Assembly: GCA_030598625.1 (NCBI GenBank) | Contig: JAUVPO010000064.1 | Coordinates: 1-9,030 of the forward strand | Origin: Deferribacteres bacterium | GTDB lineage: Bacteria > Nitrospirota > Thermodesulfovibrionia > UBA6902 | Direction of reading: 5' to 3' | Length of the DNA: 9,030 bases | Part shown: positions 1 to 6,913 of the stretch, one piece after another | How positions within the stretch are numbered: the stretch's first letter is position 1 | How the letters are laid out: every line of letters begins with the position of its first letter | Notes under the pieces: generated by a model | Database searches by the model: none | Told to the model about the DNA's origin: nothing | What the model saw: only the letters and a program-made list of their open reading frames with translations | Program-made: the position numbers and the translations under genes

Positions 1-2
1 CT

Positions 3-1436
3 CTGTTGAACTTCCTCTCCCTGAACGAGCGCCAGTTGTTTGTCCAACCACTGCACTACAGGGTCTTGTACGCCGGGGTAAACGGCGCTTTTGTAGTCCG
101 GGGGAACACGCCACAGAAGCGTGTAACTGCCGAGCCACTGCGATTCGATATCTTTAATGGAAACTTCTCTTGTATCCGTTCCGACTATAAACACGGCCGA
201 ATCTTTTTTAAACGCTATTAATGTCGCGTAGAATTTCCGTTTTTTCTTATCGTACAACTTTAATACCGAAGGTCTGTTTAGATGGAGCAGATTATTCAGG
301 CTTCCAAGGCCGTTAAGGCAGCGTAAACCCTGTTTTTGCGCCTGCAGACAGACGGACGTATTTTTTTCAGGCTGATAGGCAATGCCCCATTGTTTGAACA
401 GTCCCTGAAATGCCATCTGATTACTGAGATTTATCGGCTGGTTGTCAGGCCACTGCAGGTTATCCAGTGGTGCAGGTTCAACAGCAGGAGTCTCTTCCGT
501 ATTTTGCGTTACGGATTGCCGGGATTCATTCTTGAAATAGGCTGCCGCCAGAACGGCCCCTACGGCTATAATGAAGAGAACAGTCAATATCCATGCAGAT
601 ACCCTGCGATAAGGGTTCTGTATCCCGGATTTGCCGAATACTTCACCGGCAGCCTTTGAAAGAGTCGATGTGTTGACCGAACTTTGCTCCTGCACAAATG
701 TCCCGAGCAGGGCCCGGTCACACAGTACATTGATTAAACGGGGAATACCCCCACTTAATTTATACAGTTTATTAATGGTTGAATCGAGAAATATCTGATT
801 TTGTAAACCGGCGACCGAGAGGCGATGCGCAACATAAGCGCCCACGTCCTTCCTGGAAAGGGAGTCCAGATGGTAACGGGCAATGATACGCTGTGATAAT
901 TGCCGCAGTTCCGGCCTGGACAGTTTATCTCTCAGCTCAGGTTGTCCCAACAAAATAATTTGAAGGAGCTTGCGTTGATTGGTCTCAAGGTTGGTCAACA
1001 GTCGTAATTGCTCCAGCACCTCGGAGTTGAGATTCTGGGCCTCGTCAATGATAAGCACTGATTTCCGGCCTTTGGAATGTGTGTCAAGCAAATAACCGTT
1101 TATCAGGTCTACGAATGTTTTTATGCTTGTATTGATCTCCGGATATTTAATGCCGAATTCGTCACAGATTGTCGCCAGCAGTTCCTCGACGGTTAATTTC
1201 GGGTTGATTATGAGCGCTATGGAGGAGTTTTCAGGTATTTGTTCCAGAAGGCAACGGCAGACAGTGGTCTTGCCCGTTCCGACTTCACCCGTGAGAAGGA
1301 CAAAACCTCCGTCGCTGTTAAAACCGTATACCAGATGGGCCAATGCCTCCCTGTGTTGTTCACTCATGTAAAGGTAGCGCGGGTCAGGGGCGATTGAAAA
1401 GGGGGATTCTTCAAGCCCGAAATATTTGTTATACAT
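3..1436 (-). CDS. ExeA/GspA-like AAA+ ATPase of a type II secretion/pilus-type system, C-terminus cut by window edge
   Basis: The frame is open from ATG at 1436 to the left edge (478 codons seen, no stop), so the gene is partial. The N-terminus MYNKYFGLEESPFSIAPDPR is typical of ExeA/GspA. Walker A is GEVGTGKTT (residues 50-58) and Walker B is VLIIDEAQNL (about 127-136). LGQPELRDKL and GGIPRLINVLCDRA complete the AAA+ and lid signature. A single hydrophobic segment (about 281-298) follows a basic stretch, giving a cytoplasmic ATPase and a periplasmic C-terminal part. That part (about 339-445, ending LLWRVP) resembles the degenerate C39-peptidase-like region of GspA proteins; the peptidoglycan-binding domain expected next would begin near residue 460. 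In Aeromonas, ExeA with ExeB helps the secretin assemble through the cell wall; the same role is inferred here. No exeB/gspB partner is visible. There is no close Shine-Dalgarno: GGAG lies 16 nt upstream. It is 86 bp downstream of aat on the same strand. Confidence 0.88.
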   Translation of the reverse strand, partial: MYNKYFGLEESPFSIAPDPRYLYMSEQHREALAHLVYGFNSDGGFVLLTGEVGTGKTTVCRCLLEQIPENSSIALIINPKLTVEELLATICDEFGIKYPEINTSIKTFVDLINGYLLDTHSKGRKSVLIIDEAQNLNSEVLEQLRLLTNLETNQRKLLQIILLGQPELRDKLSRPELRQLSQRIIARYHLDSLSRKDVGAYVAHRLSVAGLQNQIFLDSTINKLYKLSGGIPRLINVLCDRALLGTFVQEQSSVNTSTLSKAAGEVFGKSGIQNPYRRVSAWILTVLFIIAVGAVLAAAYFKNESRQSVTQNTEETPAVEPAPLDNLQWPDNQPINLSNQMAFQGLFKQWGIAYQPEKNTSVCLQAQKQGLRCLNGLGSLNNLLHLNRPSVLKLYDKKKRKFYATLIAFKKDSAVFIVGTDTREVSIKDIESQWLGSYTLLWRVPPDYKSAVYPGVQDPVVQWLDKQLALVQGEEVQQ

Positions 1437-1441
1437 TTAAT

Positions 1442-1471
1442 ATTTTAGAATACTCCAGGGACTAATCACAA
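1442..1471 (-). promoter_or_regulatory. Candidate promoter for the exeA-like gene, possibly giving a leaderless transcript
   Basis: On the minus strand TTGTGA (1471-1466), an 18-nt spacer and TAAAAT (1447-1442) form a sigma70-like pair with 4/6 and 5/6 matches. The -10 box ends only 5 nt before the ATG at 1436, so initiation would fall at or next to the start codon. This would suit the missing close Shine-Dalgarno. The region is AT-rich, so chance occurrence is possible. The alternative is read-through from clpS-clpA-aat, because no terminator is visible after aat. Confidence 0.3.
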
Positions 1472-1522
1472 GAATCAGAGAAACAATAACTGCAGGGTTC
1501 GAGGGTTGAGATTAATTTATGA

Positions 1523-2200
1523 TCAGGACCATTTCCCTCTTTTATCGGTGACTGTTAAGCAGGACTTCAGTATTTTTAAAAATTCACTGCGCGGTATTTC
1601 ACGGGCGCCGAGGCTTAGTAAATGTTTTGTTCTGAGTTGACAATCGATAAGTCTGAAATCCCATTTGATGAGCTGCTGGACAAGCGTTGTAAAGGCGACC
1701 TTTGACGCGTTGCTTTTTATTGCGAACATGGACTCGCCGAAAAACGCGGACCCGAGCGCTACTCCATAAAGCCCTCCAACCAGTTTTCCCTCAAACCAGC
1801 TTTCCACTGAATGGGCATAGCCTGCATTGTGGAGGCGGATGTATGCGTCGATCATTTTATCCGTGATCCATGTTTCGCCTTCGTTTTCCCGGTGAACGTC
1901 CGCGCAGCTCCTGATAACGGATTCAAAGGCGGTATCCATTTTAATTTTAAATATATTTTTTTTTATTAGTTGCCTGAGGCTTCTTGATATTTTCGTTTCA
2001 CCGGGGAATAAAACGAGACGTGGATCAGGGGACCACCATAAAATGGGATTGCTTCCTGAATACCATGGAAATATCCCGGATGAATATGCAAGCAAAAGGC
2101 GGGATTCGCTGAGGTCGCCGCCTACGGCAAGGAGTCCGCTGTCTTCTGCAAGGTCAGTCGGAGGGAACACAGGTTCATCAGACAATTGAAAAACTGGCAT
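1523..2200 (-). CDS. aat: Leucyl/phenylalanyl-tRNA--protein transferase (Aat)
   Basis: A 225-aa protein, close in length to E. coli Aat (234 aa). It moves Leu or Phe from charged tRNA to proteins with N-terminal Arg or Lys, making primary N-degrons for ClpS/ClpAP in the cytoplasm. Family motifs are all present: EPVFPP (9-14), LLAVGGDL (23-30), GIFPWY (42-47), WWSPDPR (55-61), GGLYGV (142-147), FFGESMF with Glu156 (153-159), NASK (164-167) and IDCQ with Asp186 and Gln188 (185-188). Glu156, Asp186 and Gln188 fall at the same positions as the residues reported important in E. coli Aat. The ATG start at 2200 matches the family N-terminus (MPVFQL). No convincing Shine-Dalgarno is seen, and clpA ends 33 bp upstream, so translation may depend on coupling to clpA. 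It is the third gene of clpS-clpA-aat. The product looks complete. Confidence 0.96.
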   Translation of the reverse strand: MPVFQLSDEPVFPPTDLAEDSGLLAVGGDLSESRLLLAYSSGIFPWYSGSNPILWWSPDPRLVLFPGETKISRSLRQLIKKNIFKIKMDTAFESVIRSCADVHRENEGETWITDKMIDAYIRLHNAGYAHSVESWFEGKLVGGLYGVALGSAFFGESMFAIKSNASKVAFTTLVQQLIKWDFRLIDCQLRTKHLLSLGAREIPRSEFLKILKSCLTVTDKRGKWS

Positions 2201-2233
2201 TAGATTAAAAAAGTCAAAAATTCAGTGTAATAG

Positions 2234-4489
2234 TTATTTATGATTATATTTAAAAGTCAGCTTGTCTTTATCTGAATCAATATGAACTTTTCCGCCTTTT
2301 AAGAGTTTTCCGAAAAGGACTTCCTCTGTTAAAACAGCCGTTATCTCTGTCTGGATGAGCCTCCCTAAAGGTCTTGCTCCATTCTGAGGGTCGTATCCGT
2401 ATTCGGAGAGCCGGTCCCTCGCATTATCTGAAAGAGTGATAACGACCTTTTTCCGGCTAAGCTGTTGCTGAAGTTCATGTATGAATTTGTCAACCACCTT
2501 TTTCATGATTTCCGGTGTAAGCGAATTAAATGTAATGGTGGAATCGAGCCGGTTTCTGAATTCAGCGCTGAACAGTTTGTTGATCGCGTCCTTCCCCTTT
2601 GACCTTGTATCCTTGATCCTGTCTCCAAAGCCTATTGAGATTTTTCCCATCTCGTTAGTGCCCGCGTTTGAGGTCATGATAAGAATTACGTTGCGGAAGT
2701 CGGCCTTTTTCCCGTTATTGTCGGTTAATGTAGCGTAATCCATTACCTGAAGCAGGATGCTGAAAATGTCCGGATGGGCCTTTTCAATCTCATCCATTAA
2801 AAGGACACTGTAAGGATGCTTTCGGACCGCGTCAGTCAGGAGGCCGCCCTGGTCAAAACCCACATAGCCGGGAGGCGCGCCTATGAGCCGGGCGACGGTA
2901 TGTTTTTCCATGTACTCACTCATATCAAAACGGGAGAACTGGATGCCCAGTACGGATGCGACTGTTTTTGACACCTCTGTCTTTCCAACACCCGTAGGGC
3001 CGGAAAAAAGAAAAGAGCCTATGGGCCTGTCAGGCGCTCCGAGTCCGGCGCGTGACCTCTTTATCGAGGAGGCGAGTGAATGTATGGCTTCATCCTGACC
3101 GAATACCGCTTTTTTTAATTCGTCTTCCAGCTTTTTCAGCTTGTCCGTGTCGGAGGTTGAAACATTGCGTTTAGGTATCTTTGCGATTTTTGCGACAACG
3201 GATTCGATTTCAGTCTGTCCAACCGTCTTCTTGCGTTCATATAATGTTGAGAGCTTTAATAAGGCCCCGGCTTCGTCAATAACGTCGATTGCCTTGTCAG
3301 GGAGATATTTATCATTGATATGTTTTGCCGAGAGTTCAGCAGCTGCCCTTAAGGCTGTATCAGTATATTTCACTCCGTGGTGTTCTTCATAGTAAGACTT
3401 TAAGCCCTTAAGTATCTTAAATGTTTCATTTGCGTCAGGCTCGTAAATTTCTATTTTTTGAAAACGCCTTGAAAGTGCCCTGTCTTTTTCAAAATAATTT
3501 TTGTATTCTTCATAGGTGCTTGCGCCGATGCACCGTAGTTTGCCGGTATTTAAAATGGGTTTTAAAATATTGGAAGCGTCCATGGAGCCGCCTCCTGTCG
3601 CGCCCGCGCCCACAATGGTGTGTATCTCATCAATAAAAAGAATTGAGTCCGGAATAGCCTCGAGATTTTTAATGGTTGACTTAAGACGGGACTCAAAGTC
3701 GCCCCTGTATTTTGTTCCGGCAAGCATTCCTCCCATATCAAGCAGAAAAATACGGGCATTTTTCAGGATGTCCGGGACCTCGCCCTTATGGATTTTTAAT
3801 GCGAGTCCTTCAACGATTGCGGTTTTCCCGACGCCGGGCTCCCCTGTAAACACGACATTGTTCTTTCTCCTCCTGCAAAGCACCTGCACTGTCCTCTTTA
3901 ATTCTTGTTCACGTCCCACTAAAGGGTCAATATTGCCGTCCGCCGCTTTCCGGACCAGGTCAATGGTAAACTCTTTTAAAACATCTCCATGGGGAGGCTG
4001 TTTTTTCTTGGGAGCGAATTTTGTTTCAGAGTAAGTTTCTTCAATAAGATTATCAACTTCTTTTAATATCCCGTGAGAAATATAATTCAGGACATCAAGA
4101 CGTGTAATGCCTTCCGACTGCAGGAAATGGACTGCATGAGAATCTTTTTCAAGAAATATGGCTGAGAGTATATCGCCTGAGTCGGCTTCCGGCTTTTCAG
4201 CTGACCTGATATGGTTTATAGCTGTCTGAAAAATCCTCTGAAAAGCAATGGTAGGTTCAGGATGGCCGTCTGAATTTTCAGGGAGTTTAGGGATATTTTT
4301 CCCGAAATGATTTTCAATCAATGACTTGATCTTTTCAATATTTCCTTTGCAGCCGGTTATAATCTCAATTCCCCATTCGTCATGAAGCACTGCGTATAAT
4401 ATATGCTCTACCGTAAGGTATTCATGCCGTCTTGCCTCTGCTTCCTTGATAGTAGCTTCTAATGTTATTTCCAGCTCTTTATTAATCAT
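2234..4489 (-). CDS. clpA: ATP-dependent Clp protease ATP-binding subunit ClpA
   Basis: A 751-aa double-AAA+ unfoldase (E. coli ClpA is 758 aa) that forms hexamers on ClpP and feeds it unfolded substrates, including those delivered by ClpS. The N-domain (about 1-140) starts MINKELEITL and includes HEYLTVEHILYAVL. D1 has Walker A GEPGVGKT (216-223) and Walker B FIDEIH (Asp287/Glu288). D2 has Walker A GPTGVGKT (497-504), Walker B LLMDEIEKAH (Asp566/Glu567) and a C-terminal GARPLGRLIQ sensor motif. The ClpP-docking loop is IGF (619-621), matching the IGL/IGF tripeptide that separates ClpP-binding Clp ATPases from ClpB. There is no ClpB/ClpC-type coiled-coil insert. I chose ATG 4489 over the in-frame ATG at 4507 because the family begins here, GGAG (4498-4495) sits 5 nt upstream, and the ATG overlaps the clpS stop as ATGA, implying translational coupling. 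clpP itself is not in the window. Confidence 0.97.
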   Translation of the reverse strand: MINKELEITLEATIKEAEARRHEYLTVEHILYAVLHDEWGIEIITGCKGNIEKIKSLIENHFGKNIPKLPENSDGHPEPTIAFQRIFQTAINHIRSAEKPEADSGDILSAIFLEKDSHAVHFLQSEGITRLDVLNYISHGILKEVDNLIEETYSETKFAPKKKQPPHGDVLKEFTIDLVRKAADGNIDPLVGREQELKRTVQVLCRRRKNNVVFTGEPGVGKTAIVEGLALKIHKGEVPDILKNARIFLLDMGGMLAGTKYRGDFESRLKSTIKNLEAIPDSILFIDEIHTIVGAGATGGGSMDASNILKPILNTGKLRCIGASTYEEYKNYFEKDRALSRRFQKIEIYEPDANETFKILKGLKSYYEEHHGVKYTDTALRAAAELSAKHINDKYLPDKAIDVIDEAGALLKLSTLYERKKTVGQTEIESVVAKIAKIPKRNVSTSDTDKLKKLEDELKKAVFGQDEAIHSLASSIKRSRAGLGAPDRPIGSFLFSGPTGVGKTEVSKTVASVLGIQFSRFDMSEYMEKHTVARLIGAPPGYVGFDQGGLLTDAVRKHPYSVLLMDEIEKAHPDIFSILLQVMDYATLTDNNGKKADFRNVILIMTSNAGTNEMGKISIGFGDRIKDTRSKGKDAINKLFSAEFRNRLDSTITFNSLTPEIMKKVVDKFIHELQQQLSRKKVVITLSDNARDRLSEYGYDPQNGARPLGRLIQTEITAVLTEEVLFGKLLKGGKVHIDSDKDKLTFKYNHK

Positions 4490-4800
4490 TCTTTCTCCAT
4501 TGAACATTTGAGGGGGAAGCCTTTTTGCAAGGAAAGTTTCTGAACTTTTGCTGTTTTTGTTTCCGCGATATCACGTATATATACACCGGCAAGCGCCCTG
4601 CCGTTTTTATGGACATGAAGCATTATTTGAGCGGATTCTACAGGGGATTTATGAAACACTTCTTCAAGAATATTAATTACAAAATCCATGGTTGTATAAT
4701 CATCATTGAGAAGGAAGACTTTATACAGAGGCGGAGATTTTATCTCCTGACTCTCTTTTACTTCAAGCCCTCCATCCGGGTTTAGTTCAAAATCTTCCAT
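4486..4800 (-). CDS. clpS: ATP-dependent Clp protease adaptor protein ClpS
   Basis: A 104-aa N-recognin (E. coli ClpS is 106 aa) that binds proteins with N-terminal Leu, Phe, Tyr or Trp and hands them to the ClpA N-domain. After a flexible N-terminal tail of about 24 residues comes the core: YKVFLLNDDYTTMDFV with Asn32, Asp33, Asp34 and Met38, then the helix MLHVHKNG with His64. These correspond to the E. coli pocket residues Asn34, Asp35, Asp36, Met40 and His66, so N-degron binding should be retained. AETKTAKV and PLKCSMEKE are the usual C-terminal motifs. The start is the second of two adjacent ATGs (4800): AGGA (4809-4806) is 5 nt away from it but only 2 nt from the ATG at 4803. An upstream in-frame TTG at 4836 is unlikely. 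Its TGA overlaps the clpA ATG. It is the first gene of the clpS-clpA-aat run. Confidence 0.96.
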   Translation of the reverse strand: MEDFELNPDGGLEVKESQEIKSPPLYKVFLLNDDYTTMDFVINILEEVFHKSPVESAQIMLHVHKNGRALAGVYIRDIAETKTAKVQKLSLQKGFPLKCSMEKE

Positions 4801-4817
4801 CATTGTCCTTTTTGTAT

Positions 4818-4846
4818 ATTCTAACTTGAAAAACAATTAAAGTGAA
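4818..4846 (-). promoter_or_regulatory. Candidate sigma70-type promoter for clpS-clpA-aat
   Basis: On the minus strand TTCACT (4846-4841), a 17-nt spacer and TAGAAT (4823-4818) give 4/6 and 5/6 matches at optimal spacing. The predicted transcript starts around 4811, leaving a leader of about 10 nt that just holds the AAAGGA Shine-Dalgarno. Placement directly before the first gene supports it, but the region is AT-rich. Confidence 0.4.
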
Positions 4847-4872
4847 GAACCGGTTTTAGATCGGAGCATGAG

Positions 4873-4886
4873 AAAACCACGGTTTT
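4873..4886. promoter_or_regulatory. 14-bp dyad in the clpS / small-gene divergent region, possible operator
   Basis: AAAACC (4873-4878) and GGTTTT (4881-4886) form perfect 6-bp arms around a 2-bp centre. That is too tight for an RNA hairpin, so a protein-binding site is the better reading. A further GGTTTT at 4852-4857 makes CGGTTTTA occur twice (4851-4858 and 4880-4887), 29 bp apart. The dyad covers the -35 zone of the predicted promoter of the 59-codon gene. No known regulator box is recognised. Confidence 0.35.
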
Positions 4887-4895
4887 AATGTCATG

Positions 4896-4904
4896 TGTTA
4901 AAAT
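4896..4904 (+). promoter_or_regulatory. Candidate extended -10 promoter for the 59-codon gene
   Basis: TG (4896-4897), one base, then TAAAAT (4899-4904) forms an extended -10 element (5/6 match). The expected -35 position (about 4876-4881) has no consensus and is occupied by the AAAACC/GGTTTT dyad, as expected for an activator-dependent or repressed promoter. Initiation near 4911 would give a leader of about 46 nt ending in the strong Shine-Dalgarno. Confidence 0.35.
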
Positions 4905-4956
4905 ATTTCAGGTTATGGTTATGTATCAATCAGATCTTTTCACTTAAGGAGGACAT

Positions 4957-5136
4957 ATGTACACGGAAGTGCAAGTTATTGAAGGCGGTCAACTTATAAA
5001 GACAGAAAAGATGAAGCTGAAAATGGTGAAGGAATTTAGTGATGACATCACAATCTATGAAAATGAAGGAGGAAGAGCGGTCATATACTTTAAGAAAAAG
5101 AATGAGTATATCCTGATTTCCATTGAAATGGCATAG
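4957..5136 (+). CDS. Small hypothetical protein, 59 aa
   Basis: A complete ATG-to-TAG frame of 59 codons. AAGGAGG (4946-4952) ends 4 nt before the ATG and is the strongest Shine-Dalgarno in the window, which argues strongly that the frame is translated. The protein is soluble-looking, with no signal peptide or membrane segment and no Cys, His or Trp. Lys and Glu/Asp are abundant. Alternating patterns such as TEVQVIEG, DITIYEN, RAVIYFKK and YILISIE suggest a small beta-rich fold of about four or five strands, perhaps with a short helix around MKLKMVKEF. I do not recognise the family. It is divergent from clpS and ends 2 bp from the converging 192-aa gene. A protein interaction or regulatory role is possible, but nothing in the sequence shows it. 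Confidence 0.75.
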   Translation: MYTEVQVIEGGQLIKTEKMKLKMVKEFSDDITIYENEGGRAVIYFKKKNEYILISIEMA

Positions 5137-5138
5137 CC

Positions 5139-5717
5139 TTAATCTGTTCCACCGATTATTCCTTTTGTTTTGAGATATTCGGTATTATCCGCGGATTCAA
5201 GATAGATTCTTGCAAGCTCAAGAATATTTTTATAAAGGATAAAGTTCGAAGATAGTTCCAGGAATAATTCACTGTGCGTAAATTCAGAAGCAATCTTATA
5301 GGACTGTTGCCCCTGCAGCATATAATGATCGGAGAGGTCTGAACCGGGAACAATAATTCCGCTAAGGACAAACTCCTTTCCTTTTTTCCCTGATATGGCA
5401 TATGGGAACATACTGAGCATGAAGAGGGTATAATCACCAATATGTTTGTGTACCTGAAATTCCCTGTCGAAACTTTGTGCGTTAATCAGCATATCCCCTT
5501 CAGCAAGCATGTCAGCTATATCGTCAAGACCTTTTCTTGAAGGACCTTTAATCTTATACAGATTGTCGGTATGAATGAATTCACAGAGGATTTCTTCTTC
5601 TATGTAATCCGTAATCAGGGAGTTCTCAGAGGGGTTTAATCTGAGCCCGAAATCCAGGGCGTTTCTGAAGAGTTCTCTTAAAGGGTGATCTCTCTCAATA
5701 TTTGTCTTTCTTAACAT
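5139..5717 (-). CDS. Hypothetical protein, 192 aa
   Basis: A complete frame with ATG at 5717 and AGAGG 8 nt upstream, ending in TAA. There is no signal peptide, long hydrophobic helix or nucleotide-binding motif. The protein looks cytoplasmic and mostly helical. Residues 10-27 (HPLRELFRNALDFGL) and 35-56 (including DYIEEEILCEFIHTDNLYKI) read as amphipathic helices. A notable segment is HIGDYTLFMLSMFP (92-105), followed by a glycine/lysine turn, a basic/acidic HYMLQGQQSYKIASEF stretch (about 131-146) and a C-terminal helix pair. I have an uncertain recollection of similar proteins annotated as hypothetical in other environmental bacteria, and assign no function. It lies 179 bp downstream of ribF on the same strand, probably with its own promoter, and converges tail-to-tail with the 59-codon gene with no room for a terminator between them. 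Confidence 0.8.
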   Translation of the reverse strand: MLRKTNIERDHPLRELFRNALDFGLRLNPSENSLITDYIEEEILCEFIHTDNLYKIKGPSRKGLDDIADMLAEGDMLINAQSFDREFQVHKHIGDYTLFMLSMFPYAISGKKGKEFVLSGIIVPGSDLSDHYMLQGQQSYKIASEFTHSELFLELSSNFILYKNILELARIYLESADNTEYLKTKGIIGGTD

Positions 5718-5764
5718 AAAATCAACCTCTTTAGGCTATAAGGCGTCTTGTATGATCTTTTCGT

Positions 5765-5795
5765 ATTATAAAATGGAAAACTTTAGCGCGATCAA
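5765..5795 (-). promoter_or_regulatory. Candidate promoter for the 192-aa hypothetical gene
   Basis: On the minus strand a perfect TATAAT (5770-5765) is preceded, after a 19-nt spacer, by TTGATC (5795-5790). The -10 is ideal and the spacing slightly long. Initiation near 5758 gives a leader of about 40 nt with the AGAGG site. The rest of the 5718-5896 intergenic stretch shows no gene, and no clear terminator for ribF. Confidence 0.4.
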
Positions 5796-5896
5796 TTTCT
5801 TTCCGATATTTTTTCAGGATACGTAAAGACAGACACTTGATTTAATGGAACTGGAAATACTACATTGCAAAACTGTGGCGCTTTTGAGCTGTTGGA

Positions 5897-6832
5897 CTAT
5901 TTCAGGTAAGGTTTGAGGATTTGCCGTACGTTATCTATATCCTGTTTCAGCTGGGCGGAGAGATCTTCAACTTTTGCAAATTTCATTTCATCCCTGATCC
6001 TGCTGATAAAATTCACCTTGAGCGTCCTTCCCCGAAGCTCACCGTCAAAGTCAAGGATGTGTGTTTCGAAACTGAACTTCTTATCTTTAAACGTCGGGTT
6101 ATGGCCTATATTTGTAGCGCCTCCGTACGTTTTTCCGTCAAGTTCAACCGTAACCGCATAAACGCCATCCTTTGGAAGGAGCTCGTTTGCGGTCATGAGA
6201 TTGGCGGTCGGTGTGTTCAAAAGGCTTTTCCCCCTTTTTGCTCCCTCTATTACTATTCCCTCCACAGAGTAGTGTCTGCCCAAAAAGGCAGACGCTGTTT
6301 CAACCTTGCCTTTTGCAACAAGCGCTCTTATTCCGGAGCTGCTGAGAGTTGAACTGTTCATTTTGATTTCATTAACAATTGTAACGGTAAATCCGCATTC
6401 TTTACCAAGAGACTTTAACAGCTCGGGAGTGCCTTTCTTGCCCCTGCCGAATGAGTAATTAGAACCGATAAAAATTTCTTTTACTCCGAGAATATTGCAA
6501 AGAATGTCCCTTACAAAGTCTTCCGCTTTTATACCGGCGAACTTTTTTGTGAAATTCGCGCAGATGATGGCGTCAATCCCCGTCTTTTCTATGAGTCTTA
6601 TTTTATCTTTATAGGTTGTAAGAAGTTTCGGGGACCTTTCAGGTGCAATAACTGTCAGAGGATGAGGGACAAAGGTAAAGACTATTGATGTCCCTTTCTT
6701 TTGACTTGCCCGCTCTTTAAGCATGCGGAAAATTGCCTGATGGCCGAGGTGAACACCATCGAAATTCCCAATTGTCAGGATCGGATAGGGCAACCTCTTT
6801 TTTACTTTCTCTATTCCGTCAATTAATCTCAC
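5897..6832 (-). CDS. ribF: Bifunctional riboflavin kinase/FAD synthetase (RibF)
   Basis: A 311-aa cytoplasmic enzyme of typical length for prokaryotic RibF. It phosphorylates riboflavin to FMN and adenylates FMN to FAD. The N-terminal nucleotidyltransferase domain (about 15-180) has TIGNFDGVHLGH (20-31), FVPHP (54-58), the GSNYSFGRGKKG segment (123-134) and SSSGIR (164-169). The C-terminal kinase domain (about 185-308) has HYSVEG, PTANL (208-212), GVYAV, NIGHNPTF and FETHILDFDGELRG, with the presumed catalytic Glu in FETH. The loop before PTAN reads GKSLLNTPTAN, one residue longer than the common GRxLGFPTAN, with the second Gly missing. The start is GTG at 6832: it gives the usual RibF N-terminus (MRLIDGIEKV), there is no in-frame ATG before an upstream stop, and GGGA lies 6 nt upstream. 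No FMN riboswitch is seen in its leader. It is divergent from the c-di-GMP gene. Confidence 0.95.
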   Translation of the reverse strand: MRLIDGIEKVKKRLPYPILTIGNFDGVHLGHQAIFRMLKERASQKKGTSIVFTFVPHPLTVIAPERSPKLLTTYKDKIRLIEKTGIDAIICANFTKKFAGIKAEDFVRDILCNILGVKEIFIGSNYSFGRGKKGTPELLKSLGKECGFTVTIVNEIKMNSSTLSSSGIRALVAKGKVETASAFLGRHYSVEGIVIEGAKRGKSLLNTPTANLMTANELLPKDGVYAVTVELDGKTYGGATNIGHNPTFKDKKFSFETHILDFDGELRGRTLKVNFISRIRDEMKFAKVEDLSAQLKQDIDNVRQILKPYLK

Positions 6833-6913
6833 AAAAAGTCCCGCCTGTGTAATTGAAATTCTTAACGTGTCTTTTCATTAAGTTATTATTTGTTTAATAT
6901 GAAAGGATTTTTA

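Noticed and set aside
336..659. Plus-strand open frames of 71, 107 and 82 codons between 6 and 1371
   Set aside because: All lie antisense to the continuous ExeA/GspA-like coding frame, which has strong motifs throughout.
3516..4034. 172-codon open frame on the plus strand inside clpA
   Set aside because: It is antisense to the D1 domain of a clear clpA, with no ribosome-binding site and no recognisable protein motifs.
4801..4836. Longer ClpS with 11-12 extra N-terminal residues from TTG 4836 or ATG 4803
   Set aside because: TTG has no Shine-Dalgarno, and ATG 4803 is only 2 nt from AGGA. The second ATG (4800) has the right spacing.
5921..6352. 143-codon open frame on the plus strand inside ribF
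   Set aside because: It is a shadow of the RibF kinase domain with no family resemblance or start signal.
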